DNA of 64,000 nucleotides from Saprospiraceae bacterium (GTDB lineage Bacteria; Bacteroidota; Bacteroidia; Chitinophagales; Saprospiraceae). Positions 26,201 through 33,510 of this stretch are shown here, in pieces (positions within the stretch are counted from its first letter, which is position 1; the number at the start of each line of letters is the position of its first letter). The translations under genes were made by a program, and so were the position numbers. Under the pieces are notes generated by a model. It had not been told where the DNA came from, made no database searches, and saw only the letters and a list, made by a program, of their open reading frames with translations. The stretch lies in assembly GCA_028285545.1 (NCBI GenBank), contig JANQPA010000055.1, positions 37,154 to 101,153 of the forward strand, in the 5' to 3' direction.

Positions 26201-29092
26201 CTGATCTGCTTCTACTCTTAAGGTATCCCCCTGGCAAAAAGTACGATCTCCAACAATTTCGGGCTTGGGGGCTTGGTTGACGGTCAAATTGAAGGTATCA
26301 CTACCAAGACAACCTTTTCCATCTCTGACTGAAACCGAATAAAGACCACTAAGATTGGTTTCAAAATTAGGAGTACTGCTACCATTTTGCCATTCATAGG
26401 ATGAAAAATTAGCCGTAACTGTCAAACTTGCTACTTCATAAGAACAAATCTCTGCTGGGCCATTTATAACCGGCTGTGGCAATGCATTTTCTACCAAATC
26501 AAAATCATCTACCCCTCTGCAGCCCTCATCATCAGTGACTGTTACCGAAAAAGTTCCTCCGGATTTAATAAACACATTGTCGCTGCTAGCCCCATTTGAC
26601 CACTGGTAATTACTGTAGGCCTGGTCAATTTGTAGTTGAACTGAATCTCCACTACAAAATTCAAGGTCCCCCAATATCTGGGGGTTTGGCTCTTGAAATT
26701 GAGTTATGGTAAAGGTGGTATCTTCCCTACAGCCATTGGCATCTGTTACAGTAACCTGCACAGTTTCGGCCGTAGTTAATTCAATTGAAGGCATTGTTGA
26801 TCCTGTAGACCACTGATAGGCCACGTAAGGAATTTGGGTGCTTAAACTAGCGGTATCTCCAGGACAGAAGATTGGAACTCCGGAAATAACGGGTTGAGGA
26901 AGGGCCTGAACATCAACATCAACCTGACTAACTCCCATGCAGCCCCGATTGTCAGTAACGCTTATTTCATATACTCCAGGCAAGGAGGTGATGATGCTGC
27001 GCGTAGTTTCTCCACTAGACCATTGATAACTAACAAAATTATCGGGAACCACCAGATTTGCCTGCTCACCCCCACAAATGGTCGTATCCCCTGTTATCAG
27101 AGGTACCGGTAATTCAAATACATCCACAAAGGCAGCATCAGTATTAGAACATCCATTATTATCAGTAAAAGTTACAGAGTAAATACCTTCCGTATCAACA
27201 TTTATTGCATTGGTCGTAGATCCGGTACTCCATTTGACTTGATTGAAGTTTCCGGCATTTAAGGTGATATTTTTGCCATCACAAATACCATATTGATCCA
27301 ATAAATTAGATTGTGGCAAGCTGAACGTATCCAGGACAGCAGTGGCCTGCCCTTTACAACCAAAAGCATCGGTTACAGTGACCGAATAATTCCCAGGCTG
27401 GGAAATTTCTAGATTTTCAGAATTTTGGCCGTTGGACCAGGCATATGAATTAAATCCTCCTCCAGGTTCCAAGAGAACAGTGTCACCCGGACAAAAATTG
27501 TCCATGGTGGGCAGAATAGGCACAGGAGCTTGTAAGCGGGTTGCCACAACTGTATCTCTAACTGAACAGCCATTAGTATCTGTCGCTTCAACAAAATATT
27601 GACCCTCCACGCCAATGTCAATATCTGGAGAATTGGCACCAGTAGACCAAATATAAGATGCAAAGGTATCAACAACACTCAGTGTTGATAGCTCATTTGG
27701 GCATAAATCAAGATCACCTGAAATTTCTGTGTTGGGCTCCGGGAATTCGATTACATTAATACTTTCCATTCCTACGCATCCTCCCAATTTGGTAGTTACG
27801 ATAACTTCATAAGTTCCAACCTGATTGACTTGAATGGTAGGACTTTGTTCTCCAGTAGACCATTGATAGCTGGCGTATTCTGTATCTGTCATTAAGGTGG
27901 CAGAATCCCCGACACAAAAGCCGGGATCTCCTATGATTATTGGGTCTGGAAATTTTTCCATAAAGACCGTAAAAGAAGAAACTCTTTCGCAACCCAGGGT
28001 ATTGGTTACGGTCAGATCGTAGGAACCTCCTTGGTCCACGGTTATTGAAGTAGAAGTATCACCATTGCTCCATAGATAACTTTCAAATCCCAGCGTCGCA
28101 TCTAGGGTGACCTGCTCTCCTTCACAAATAAAATTATCTCCATTGATGTTTAATGGAGGATAAGCAATGACATCGATGACTACTGAATCATATTTTTCAC
28201 AATTTCCTTCTTCTATTAATAATTCAAATACCACCCTACCACTAAAATCTATGGGAATATTGACGGTCGGAGTAGTAGAAAAGGGATCATCCAACCAGGA
28301 AGTAGCCCCATTATCTCCACTCCAGATATAAGACTCTCTACCAAAGGCATTAATAGCGCTTCCGAATAATTGAATACTGGAGCCTGCACATACGCTAGTA
28401 TCTCTACCAGCTTCAGCTGAGGCCTTGTAACAGAATGGATTGGCTATACAATTTAGGAATGGAGCTGCACTTCCCCCCCAGCTCAAATCGAACTGGGTTT
28501 GATCAACGGGAGAATCGCCCTCAAAATATTCTAAAAACAGGAAAAAACCTTCACCAGGATTAACCACCATGGGGGCTACAAAGCCATTTGCATTATTACC
28601 TGGCACCCAGGTATCCTCTGAAAGATCTATTTCTCCATTACCTAAGCCCGTATCAGGACAAAAGGCACAATTACCATTTACAAAAGAACATCGTTTTGGA
28701 GATCCAAGGCTATCACAGCGTACATTAGGGCCATAAATAGCAAAATCATAATCCGAAACATCATTTGGGCCTAAAAGTATTGGAGTGATGGCAAATTCAA
28801 TTATACTACTATCCGGCATATCCTTCCGAAATTCGAAATAGAACCAACCACTTGCCTGCTCAAAAAAGTTTTCAGGAGGAAGGCCGGGGCTGGGTTCAGG
28901 AACGAAACAACCAGAATCATTATTAGGATTCAGAAAATCATTAATCCCGCCGCCATCAGGCCTGAAATTAATAGTACTATCACTACAGATAATTAGGGCC
29001 AAGTCACAATCAAAGTTTTGGGCTTGGATTTGCAAGCTTGGGATAATAATTAGCAGCGTAAGTATCGAGAGTTTTTCTAACCCCTTCCTCAT
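20279..29092 (-). CDS. Giant secreted repeat protein with gliding-associated C-terminal (type B T9SS) domain
   Basis: The protein has 2937 residues. A signal peptide (about 1-24) leads into an N-terminal globular region (about 25-220) with several Cys. One divergent Ig-like unit follows, then about 29 repeats of 70 residues (about 314-2340), each with an F-C-x-G-D start, a Y-x-W-S-(N/T)-G core, G-x-Y-x-V-T-V-T-D and N-G-C. After these come three to four PKD/Ig-like units beginning DAG.D, a SprB-type repeat (about 2680-2760), and the C-terminal module VYIPNAFSPNGDGANDQF...YDRWGN...GDVTLVR, which is the type B T9SS sorting signal. It should be exported through T9SS to the cell surface, acting as adhesin, gliding-associated filament or matrix protein. 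The paired Cys per repeat suggests intradomain disulfides. No catalytic domain is visible. Confidence 0.9.
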   Translation of the reverse strand: MRKGLEKLSILTLLIIIPSLQIQAQNFDCDLALIICSDSTINFRPDGGGINDFLNPNNDSGCFVPEPSPGLPPENFFEQASGWFYFEFRKDMPDSSIIEFAITPILLGPNDVSDYDFAIYGPNVRCDSLGSPKRCSFVNGNCAFCPDTGLGNGEIDLSEDTWVPGNNANGFVAPMVVNPGEGFFLFLEYFEGDSPVDQTQFDLSWGGSAAPFLNCIANPFCYKASAEAGRDTSVCAGSSIQLFGSAINAFGRESYIWSGDNGATSWLDDPFSTTPTVNIPIDFSGRVVFELLIEEGNCEKYDSVVIDVIAYPPLNINGDNFICEGEQVTLDATLGFESYLWSNGDTSTSITVDQGGSYDLTVTNTLGCERVSSFTVFMEKFPDPIIIGDPGFCVGDSATLMTDTEYASYQWSTGEQSPTIQVNQVGTYEVIVTTKLGGCVGMESINVIEFPEPNTEISGDLDLCPNELSTLSVVDTFASYIWSTGANSPDIDIGVEGQYFVEATDTNGCSVRDTVVATRLQAPVPILPTMDNFCPGDTVLLEPGGGFNSYAWSNGQNSENLEISQPGNYSVTVTDAFGCKGQATAVLDTFSLPQSNLLDQYGICDGKNITLNAGNFNQVKWSTGSTTNAINVDTEGIYSVTFTDNNGCSNTDAAFVDVFELPVPLITGDTTICGGEQANLVVPDNFVSYQWSSGETTRSIITSLPGVYEISVTDNRGCMGVSQVDVDVQALPQPVISGVPIFCPGDTASLSTQIPYVAYQWSTGSTMPSIELTTAETVQVTVTDANGCREDTTFTITQFQEPNPQILGDLEFCSGDSVQLQIDQAYSNYQWSNGASSDNVFIKSGGTFSVTVTDDEGCRGVDDFDLVENALPQPVINGPAEICSYEVASLTVTANFSSYEWQNGSSTPNFETNLSGLYSVSVRDGKGCLGSDTFNLTVNQAPKPEIVGDRTFCQGDTLRVEADQDYALYSWSNGDLGKSTGILIPGRYGLTVTDFKGCIGDTSLTPIQFSKPTPAILGDTEFCEGQSVELSLDRTYQTYNWTDGSSSPTIQVDSGGTYTVTITDAVGCDAEASYLVTENPLPEPIISGPAEICSYETASLNVQGGFSSYQWQDGTMDLTIDINQSGTYSVSVTDTKGCLGVDTLEFLVNQAPSPSIQGSTLFCRGDTTSLDAENINYVNYQWNNGASTPSIDITAGGDYTLTVTDVNGCEGIGSFTSSIKELPIPTIDGPMEFCENESTQVQVQETYVNYLWSTGENTPSVSISQAGTYFVTVLDGDGCEGQQSVSIIENPNPQPNIMGDRIFCSNESTNISVESNYSVYLWSTGERSVNIFATQPGNYQVTVIDDKGCSGSTSVDLSTLQAPEPEIIGDQTFCEGDTIGFGLSESFRAYNWSNGLTTRNIEVTLPDNYRVTVTDDNGCQGETTFQAIQFSKPRPVIEGQTAFCEGTVTNLFTQQTYVDYQWSNGSNTRQLTVSEPGTYSVTVVDNIGCVGSSDETVIELQNPEPQIGGDTLLCTGETTILDAGTGYFTYIWDNGNRDQTLNVSQSGSYQVTVFDSQGCSGEDVVEVNIFERPDPIIDGGDKFCPGDTIQIGVASFAAYAWSNGDQAQQINITEPGDYRVTVTNAANCTAEASILVEAFDRPILEVEGDRFFCENSFTVLTATSGYPQYEWSNGSSNSVLMINSPGNYQLEITDVNGCKNQLTAEILEIPTPEPQISGPPNLCSNESTILRVNDDYSNYSWSTGGSTPGIEIQQAGFFEISVTDDFGCIGTDTLTVTALVAPDPTLDGDEDFCPGDSVLLSINDVYQSYNWSDGVSDPSRFIKDEGLYVVQVFADNGCKATLSKRVRARPSPDFEIAGDTTFCEDKSTILSVPDTFSVFLWSTGDTSNVLEVGLPGVYGIELFNEFGCSASKEVEVVELEVIDPILPQEANVCTGDSLILNAGNNYREYLWDDGSTEAIRLVTQAGIYSVTLTNTNGCVQELESEVQETTPVFPEIIGANAVCEGQGLGLFVRGNFTNYQWSTNDTTRAVTVRDAGRYRVTVTDLNGCLTTDEKAVDLLPSPKVDLNGLPYFCEGSSTILSVEVEGGDFEWADGQTSDSIIVNRPGNYGVFVRSSNGCNVVEQVTVEEFRNPRPAISGVQEICSDEETTLDAGNEFLRYEWSTGANEQIIRVANEGIYRVIVTDSSGCQGQASFNLQVNEVPEPIIVGNANLCPGDSVELGLSGPYVAYEWSNGDLDSTIRLGESGIYFVEVTDQNGCKGIGNFNLRDAQKPVINLLGDSVLCEGGLVQMGVEGDFATIRWFDGRGGQSIEIFNPGDYSVTVSNDEGCEQDKVFSIQQVARPIADAGLDMEADCTEPAISLDGSASSTGPQYAYEWTGPDIDKDNQNLLQPLVNVSGRYRLTVKDTINGCVSAVDEVLVTFRNEAPNAMTYSKGVITCDNDTVSLGADPLSGTANYSFRWFDPDGNEISPDSGSNYFTNQSGIHSVTIIDQVTGCSSVKTLNVEENLLAPNADAGPDVFLKCNEPTTALDGTNSDQGDSYSIFWRSLEGFPIIDSTSLSPRISRAGDYVLTIRRLANGCISNDTVRAQTDTLIPVADAGVDARLSCNDPFIRLDGTGSQANGDLTYRWTSPDHPDFLAISAQPAVNKAGTYFLKIEDVENGCIDFDSVFVEDGGAGPEELFFSLIPPSCLGDTDGSIIVDSARGGMEPYMYRFELGRLGATNRWNNLGAGEYRIIVEDSEGCEYLQRVSLPDGGVLSVDLGPDQEIRKGYSAEIEPFLPPINPADLDSILWSPLDDLECLDGNCINVSVSPLFSTTYTLRIIDSKGCEAEDQVRIILVDSADVYIPNAFSPNGDGANDQFTVYSSQFVDEIVDMQIYDRWGNRLFQRSNFPPNEEGLGWDGTFRRKAMNPGVFVFKILVLTKDGEKKEYKGDVTLVR
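22070..28150 (-). repeat. About 29 tandem 210-bp repeats coding 70-residue Ig-like domains
   Basis: Each unit encodes one beta-sandwich repeat with conserved Cys, W and GxYxVTVTD positions. Units are clearly homologous but have diverged at the DNA level, so the array is old rather than freshly expanded. Some pairs (units with ICSYE..ASL near 25820 and 26440) are closer to each other, indicating past block duplication of a three-repeat segment. Confidence 0.85.
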
Positions 29093-29472
29093 ATCACTTA
29101 AATTAGTTTTTGGGACACAATCAAATGGTCCCTATGGGCCATAGCAATAATACATGCCAATGCCATGAAACAATATATGCCCATGAGAATCTGATTGTTA
29201 TTTTGTGTTGTTCTCGTTGAATGACGATGGGAGTTACATTCATTTAACATTTAACAGAGACACCTATATCAACTGAAAGACTAGCACAAAAATAAATTAT
29301 ATTCTTGATTTTTTAATCCAAAAAACGTTAAAAGGAAAGAAATTATAATAGATAATTCGTTCAGACAAATGTGGTTTTGTCTGGAAAAAGGAAAGAAAAG
29401 GCTGTTTTTCATGATTTTATGAGCTTTGAAACAGCCTTATATTTTCATTTATTTTATATATGAAAAAAACAC
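29093..29472. other. Intergenic region upstream of the giant gene
   Basis: No gene is seen in these 380 bases. It holds a minus-strand terminator for the proline dehydrogenase gene (29398-29438), a second hairpin CAGACAAA/TTTGTCTG (29362-29383), and TATTTTTG on the minus strand (29287-29294), a possible -7 box giving a leader of about 190 bases for the giant gene. Confidence 0.5.
29398..29438 (-). terminator. Terminator after the proline dehydrogenase gene
   Basis: AAGGCTGTTT (29398-29407) pairs with AAACAGCCTT (29429-29438). Read leftward the stem is followed by TTCTTTCCTTTTTCC, a U-rich tail, 35 bases after the stop. It would end the long leftward gene array. Confidence 0.75.
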
Positions 29473-30732
29473 TTATTTTTTTAATCCTCTTCTTTTCATT
29501 TCCTTCAAAAGCAAACCATACTCCCGGCTCATATCTCCCGTGACTGCAGTGTTTTCTTGGGCACGACGAAGTAGGTAAGGAATAACATCTCTAACCGGGC
29601 CATAAATTACATATTTGCCAACTCTATACCCAGCTTTAGCCAGGTTAAAGGTAAGGTTGTCACTCATACCGTAAAGTTGAGCAAACATAAGGTGGGGATG
29701 ATCTTTAGAAATCCCTTTTTCGACCATAAGTTCAGCCTGCATTCTATTACTATATTCATTATGAGAGGCATTACATGAGGCCAAGGTTTCGTAATTATCC
29801 ACACAAAAACGTACTGCCATGTTAAAAGCCTCGTCGCTAGCTTCTTTAGTGGGATGTATGGGTGATGGATAGCCCATTCTTTCGGCTCTTTCTCTTTCTT
29901 TTTCCATATAAGCTCCCCGAACCAGCTTAGCACCTAGGATAAAGCCTTCTTTTTTTGCCCAATCGTAAGAATCAATCAGATATTGAAGTCGATCATGGCG
30001 ATATAGCTGAAACGTGTTATATACGACGGCTCTTTCCTTATTATACCTTTTCATCATCATATTAATCAGGCTATCCAGCGGATCCTGAATCCAACTTTCT
30101 TCAGCATCGAAAAAAATACAAACTCCTAATTCACTGGCTCTGTTGCACATGGAGTCCATTCTTTTAATGATGTTTTGGTATTCCTTTTCTTCCTCATCAG
30201 TTAATTTTTCTCCACTTTGAATTTTTTCTAGTAAAGAAAATCTGCCCAGGCCGGTAATTTTTGAACTGACCACAGGTACACTTCCTGTTTGAGCAGCAAA
30301 TTCTACCTCTTTTATTCCCTCATTCATTGTTGCATTAAAATCTTCCTCGGAAGCCTTTGCCTCCACTCCATAATCTAATACCGAAAGCACATTATGGGCG
30401 GCCAGTACTTCAATATCATGCTGAGAGGTCAACAAAGTTGTACCACCGCAAAAATGTTTAAAAATGGTGCTTTTTATGATTCCGACGACGAAAGGCAGGC
30501 GAAGTTTGATGGCCCATAAGGTCAATTTAGAACCTATCTTGACCAGCCAGGGTTTGTTCATCAATCCGAATAACCAGGTGGATCGTTTTAATTCCTGATC
30601 TGTTTTATATTCAAAAGCAATTTTTGTGTTAGAAAAATCCAGGTCTACAACACTTTTGCCTTGAAGGTATTGATCAGCTAACTCTTCTAGTTTTTTGATA
30701 ATCGGGTTAACAGGTTGACTTGATTCTTTCAT
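29473..30732 (-). CDS. Proline dehydrogenase family protein
   Basis: This is a TIM-barrel flavoenzyme that oxidises L-proline to 1-pyrroline-5-carboxylate, passing electrons to the quinone pool. Conserved blocks visible are KITGLGRF, GVCIFFDAEESWIQDP, VYNTFQLYRHD, GAKLVRGAYMEKER, and the C-terminal YLLRRAQENT, which matches the YxxRRxxET substrate-binding helix of the family with Asn where Glu is usual by one register. At 419 residues it is a stand-alone, monofunctional form rather than the bifunctional PutA. It is the last gene of the leftward array and has a good terminator downstream. No P5C dehydrogenase gene is present in the window. Confidence 0.92.
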   Translation of the reverse strand: MKESSQPVNPIIKKLEELADQYLQGKSVVDLDFSNTKIAFEYKTDQELKRSTWLFGLMNKPWLVKIGSKLTLWAIKLRLPFVVGIIKSTIFKHFCGGTTLLTSQHDIEVLAAHNVLSVLDYGVEAKASEEDFNATMNEGIKEVEFAAQTGSVPVVSSKITGLGRFSLLEKIQSGEKLTDEEEKEYQNIIKRMDSMCNRASELGVCIFFDAEESWIQDPLDSLINMMMKRYNKERAVVYNTFQLYRHDRLQYLIDSYDWAKKEGFILGAKLVRGAYMEKERERAERMGYPSPIHPTKEASDEAFNMAVRFCVDNYETLASCNASHNEYSNRMQAELMVEKGISKDHPHLMFAQLYGMSDNLTFNLAKAGYRVGKYVIYGPVRDVIPYLLRRAQENTAVTGDMSREYGLLLKEMKRRGLKK

Positions 30733-30796
30733 TTTGACAGATTTGGTTTTGGCCGGTTAAAAGGTGAGCCGACCGTCTTGGTTAAAGCATTACGAC

Positions 30797-31561
30797 TTAG
30801 GAATTCCAGATTTCCCAGGCTTTCTCAGCTTGTAAATGTAACATTTCCAAACCATTTATTATAGCAGCTCCTGCATCTTCTCCTTTTTGCAAAAAAATTG
30901 TTTTTTCAGGATTATAAACAAGATCATATAAAAGATGCTTGTCAGATAAAGCATCATATGGCAATTCGGGATAAGATTTTGTGTTTGGTGACATCCCTAA
31001 AGGTGTCGTATTAACTACAAGCTGAATATTTGAAAATAATTCTGCGTTTAATTCCTGATAACAAAGATCGCCATTTTCTTTTTTCCGTGAAACCTCCTGA
31101 TAGGAAATATTCAATTTTTTTAAAGAAAAATGGACTGCCTTAGCAGCTCCCCCAGTACCCAAGACTAAGGCTCGCTTTATATTTAAATTAGACCGTTTGA
31201 TTTTATTATGTAGAGATGATCTGAAACCATAAACATCTGTATTATACCCTTTCAATCTGCCATCCTGAAGTTTTTTAATGGTATTTACAGCTCCTATGGT
31301 AGCAGCATCAGCATCTAACTCATCTAAATAAGAAATAACCTGCTCTTTATAAGGGATGGTAACATTCAAACCCTTTAGATTCGGATATTTTACAAAAAGC
31401 AGAGGAAATTCATTTATTTCAGGTATAGGAAATGACTCATAAAAAAATCCATCAATCCCTTCTTTTTTAAATTTTTGTGCAAAATAGCCCTTAGAAAAGG
31501 AATGGGATAAGGGATACCCAATAAGACCAAGTAAATTGTGATAATCTGTTAGGTTTTTCAT
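30797..31561 (-). CDS. aroE: Shikimate dehydrogenase (NADP+)
   Basis: This cytoplasmic enzyme reduces 3-dehydroshikimate to shikimate in aromatic amino acid synthesis. Substrate-binding Ser residues lie in the SHSFSK segment (about 19-24), the catalytic Lys in NVTIPYKE (Lys72) and its partner Asp in NTDVYGF (Asp109). A LGTGGAAKAV dinucleotide-binding loop follows near 137. The C-terminal NGLEMLHLQAEKAWEIW is typical. Its 254 residues are normal to slightly short. It precedes the proline dehydrogenase gene by 64 bases on the same strand; the upstream gap contains a palindromic tandem repeat. Confidence 0.95.
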   Translation of the reverse strand: MKNLTDYHNLLGLIGYPLSHSFSKGYFAQKFKKEGIDGFFYESFPIPEINEFPLLFVKYPNLKGLNVTIPYKEQVISYLDELDADAATIGAVNTIKKLQDGRLKGYNTDVYGFRSSLHNKIKRSNLNIKRALVLGTGGAAKAVHFSLKKLNISYQEVSRKKENGDLCYQELNAELFSNIQLVVNTTPLGMSPNTKSYPELPYDALSDKHLLYDLVYNPEKTIFLQKGEDAGAAIINGLEMLHLQAEKAWEIWNS

Positions 31562-31567
31562 GATGAT

Positions 31568-31696
31568 TAGTGGTCTGGTAGTCCAGTAGTCCAGTAGTCC
31601 AGTAGTATAGTAGTATAGTAGTCTAGTGGTCTGGTAGTCTTGGGATATAGTATACTATGATAACACATCACTAGACTACTGGACTACCAGACTACC
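31568..31696. repeat. Palindromic short tandem repeat cluster upstream of aroE
   Basis: A run of TAGTCC/TAGTAT-type units (31568-31641: GGTCTGGTAGTCCAGTAGTCC...) is followed by its near-perfect inverse, CTAGACTACTGGACTACCAG (from 31671). The two halves can fold into a hairpin of more than 20 bp. A related cluster occurs at 32431-32527. Confidence 0.75.
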
Positions 31697-31705
31697 CTTA
31701 ACTTT

Positions 31706-32422
31706 TTATCTTAATACTTTTTCTATTCCCTGGTTAAGGAATTCGATTTTATCAATTAATACATTTATTCTGGCGGTCCGAACTCTTTCTACCAGTGATT
31801 TTCTTTCCATTAAAATATTTCTGAACTCCGTGCTGGTCACCAGATGCTCATAGTTTTTTGGAATGATGCGGGATTTTCCATTGGGCTCTTCAAAATTGAA
31901 ATTTTGTCTGACAAAATCAAGCCTATACTCTCGATCTCGATTGATTTCTTTTTCCCAAAGATCAACTTGGCGTCTATAGTCATAATCAAAGTGATTAATC
32001 AAGCTTTTCCGAAGTTGTACATCAGAGATGACATGGAAACCTTCATTTCTCAAATTTTCAAAAGCTGAAGTTCTTGGTTCGAAGGTTAATCCATACCAAA
32101 GAGCATACATAAATTCCAAATTCAGAGAATCCTGATACTCAGGAAGGGTCAATAATTGCTTGATGGCCCCTAGCATTCTGCCGGCTCTTTGTTCCGATCC
32201 TTTAAGTTGGATGACATCTTCTTTTAATGAATTTTGTATATCCTTTAATATACTCTTTTCAAAAGTTCTGTCTTTTTGATATTCATTCCAATTGTCAATT
32301 TGTAATGCAATTAAAATACCAAATACAATCAAAAGAACTTCTCCAATACCATATAAAAAGTAGTTGTTCGATTTTTTCCCCGTTGAAAAATTGCTCCTGA
32401 AAGTTCGAAAAAATTTAAGCAT
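31706..32422 (-). CDS. DUF6090-family membrane-anchored protein
   Basis: The 238-residue protein opens MLKFFRTFRSNF, then carries a single transmembrane segment near 25-45 (YGIGEVLLIVFGILIALQID) followed by NWNE, the signature of the DUF6090 family common in marine Bacteroidota. The remaining 190 residues are mostly alpha-helical, charged and probably extracytoplasmic. Function is unknown for the family. It lies in the leftward array between the DUF368 and aroE genes, flanked on both sides by related palindromic repeats. Confidence 0.85.
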   Translation of the reverse strand: MLKFFRTFRSNFSTGKKSNNYFLYGIGEVLLIVFGILIALQIDNWNEYQKDRTFEKSILKDIQNSLKEDVIQLKGSEQRAGRMLGAIKQLLTLPEYQDSLNLEFMYALWYGLTFEPRTSAFENLRNEGFHVISDVQLRKSLINHFDYDYRRQVDLWEKEINRDREYRLDFVRQNFNFEEPNGKSRIIPKNYEHLVTSTEFRNILMERKSLVERVRTARINVLIDKIEFLNQGIEKVLR

Positions 32423-32430
32423 TTTATTGG

Positions 32431-32527
32431 TATTATAGTGGTCTGGTAGGCTGGTATTATAGTGGTCTGGTAGGCTGGTATTATAGTAGGCTGGTAGATT
32501 ACTAGACTACCGGACCACCAGACTACT
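32431..32527. repeat. 24-bp tandem repeat with inverted tail upstream of the DUF6090 gene
   Basis: The unit TATTATAGTGGTCTGGTAGG plus CTGG occurs at 32431-32454 and 32455-32478, with a shortened third copy at 32479-32494. It is followed by an inverted segment beginning CTAGACTACCGGACCACCAG (from 32502). Wording and layout match the cluster at 31568-31696. Confidence 0.8.
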
Positions 32528-32530
32528 AAA

Positions 32531-33463
32531 TTACTTCTTCCCTAATCGCTCTAATCCAAAAACAACAACAAAACCCACCACCATCATTAATATCGCGCCC
32601 AGTACAAACGGTTCCCCTTCAAAAGCACCAGGCAATACACTTTTCTCCAGGAATGGTACCTCTTCACCGCTGCTATTGGTCCGATAGGATAAAACATTAC
32701 GCCAGGGCCAGATTTTGTTTAATGAACCAATCATAAAACCTGCTAGTATTGCTAAGGTCAAGGAGTGAAACTTCCGAAACATCCAAGAGAGGACTCTTGA
32801 AAAAGTAGCTAATCCAAGCAAACAACCAAGTCCAAAAACAACTAAAATGATAAAACTTCGGCCATCCTGATTTTCTAAGAAACTTTTTATCGAAGGAATT
32901 ATCAGCGTGTACATTCCCATAAGAAGCAGAATAAAACTTCCAGAGATTCCAGGAAGGATTAAAGCCGAAATGGCAATTGCTCCGGCAATGAAGACCATAA
33001 TTAAATTGTCACTGCCCTGGGCCGGGCTTAAAACGGTAATAAGGTAAGCTACTACTCCACCCAAAATAAGGCCAATAATTTCGGCAGGACCCCATTTATC
33101 TACCTGCCTGCCTATATAAATAGCCGAAGCAATGATTAGACCAAAAAAGAAAGCCCAAAGTAAGACCGGATAATTTTCCAAGAGGTGGGAAATACCAAAC
33201 ACACCAAGTACCACTCCCAAAACCATTCCTGCCAACAGAAATACCAGGAAAGTCCCATTGCCCCTTTCCCAGGCTGCCTTCAATCCTCTCTTTCTAAGGC
33301 TTATCCACACCTCTGGTCCTAGAATAGATTTTATGGTGTCAATTAACTTTTCATAAATGCCTGTAATAAAGGCTATCGTTCCTCCAGAAACACCAGGAAT
33401 GACCTCTGCCATCCCCATGGCCATTCCTTTTAATATCAGCATTAAATTGTTCGATTTTTTCAT
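32531..33463 (-). CDS. popT: DUF368 polyprenyl-phosphate transporter
   Basis: The 310-residue protein has about eight to nine membrane segments and begins KGMAMGMAEVIPGVSGGTIA, the diagnostic DUF368 signature; a second, inverted-repeat-like copy of the motif appears as ALILPGISGSFILLLMGMY near 160-180. Members of this family (PopT) were shown to return undecaprenyl phosphate from the outer to the inner leaflet of the cytoplasmic membrane for reuse in peptidoglycan and polysaccharide synthesis. The assignment here rests on the signature. It sits in the leftward array 47 bases after the amidohydrolase gene. Confidence 0.88.
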   Translation of the reverse strand: MKKSNNLMLILKGMAMGMAEVIPGVSGGTIAFITGIYEKLIDTIKSILGPEVWISLRKRGLKAAWERGNGTFLVFLLAGMVLGVVLGVFGISHLLENYPVLLWAFFFGLIIASAIYIGRQVDKWGPAEIIGLILGGVVAYLITVLSPAQGSDNLIMVFIAGAIAISALILPGISGSFILLLMGMYTLIIPSIKSFLENQDGRSFIILVVFGLGCLLGLATFSRVLSWMFRKFHSLTLAILAGFMIGSLNKIWPWRNVLSYRTNSSGEEVPFLEKSVLPGAFEGEPFVLGAILMMVVGFVVVFGLERLGKK

Positions 33464-33510
33464 AGCGCCAAAGGTAAAAGAAAAATAAAATTTTGACCTA
33501 TAAAAATTAT

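Noticed and set aside
32070..32090. TGGTTCGAAG, similar to a tRNA T-arm
   Set aside because: It is inside the DUF6090 coding sequence and no acceptor, D or anticodon arm surrounds it.
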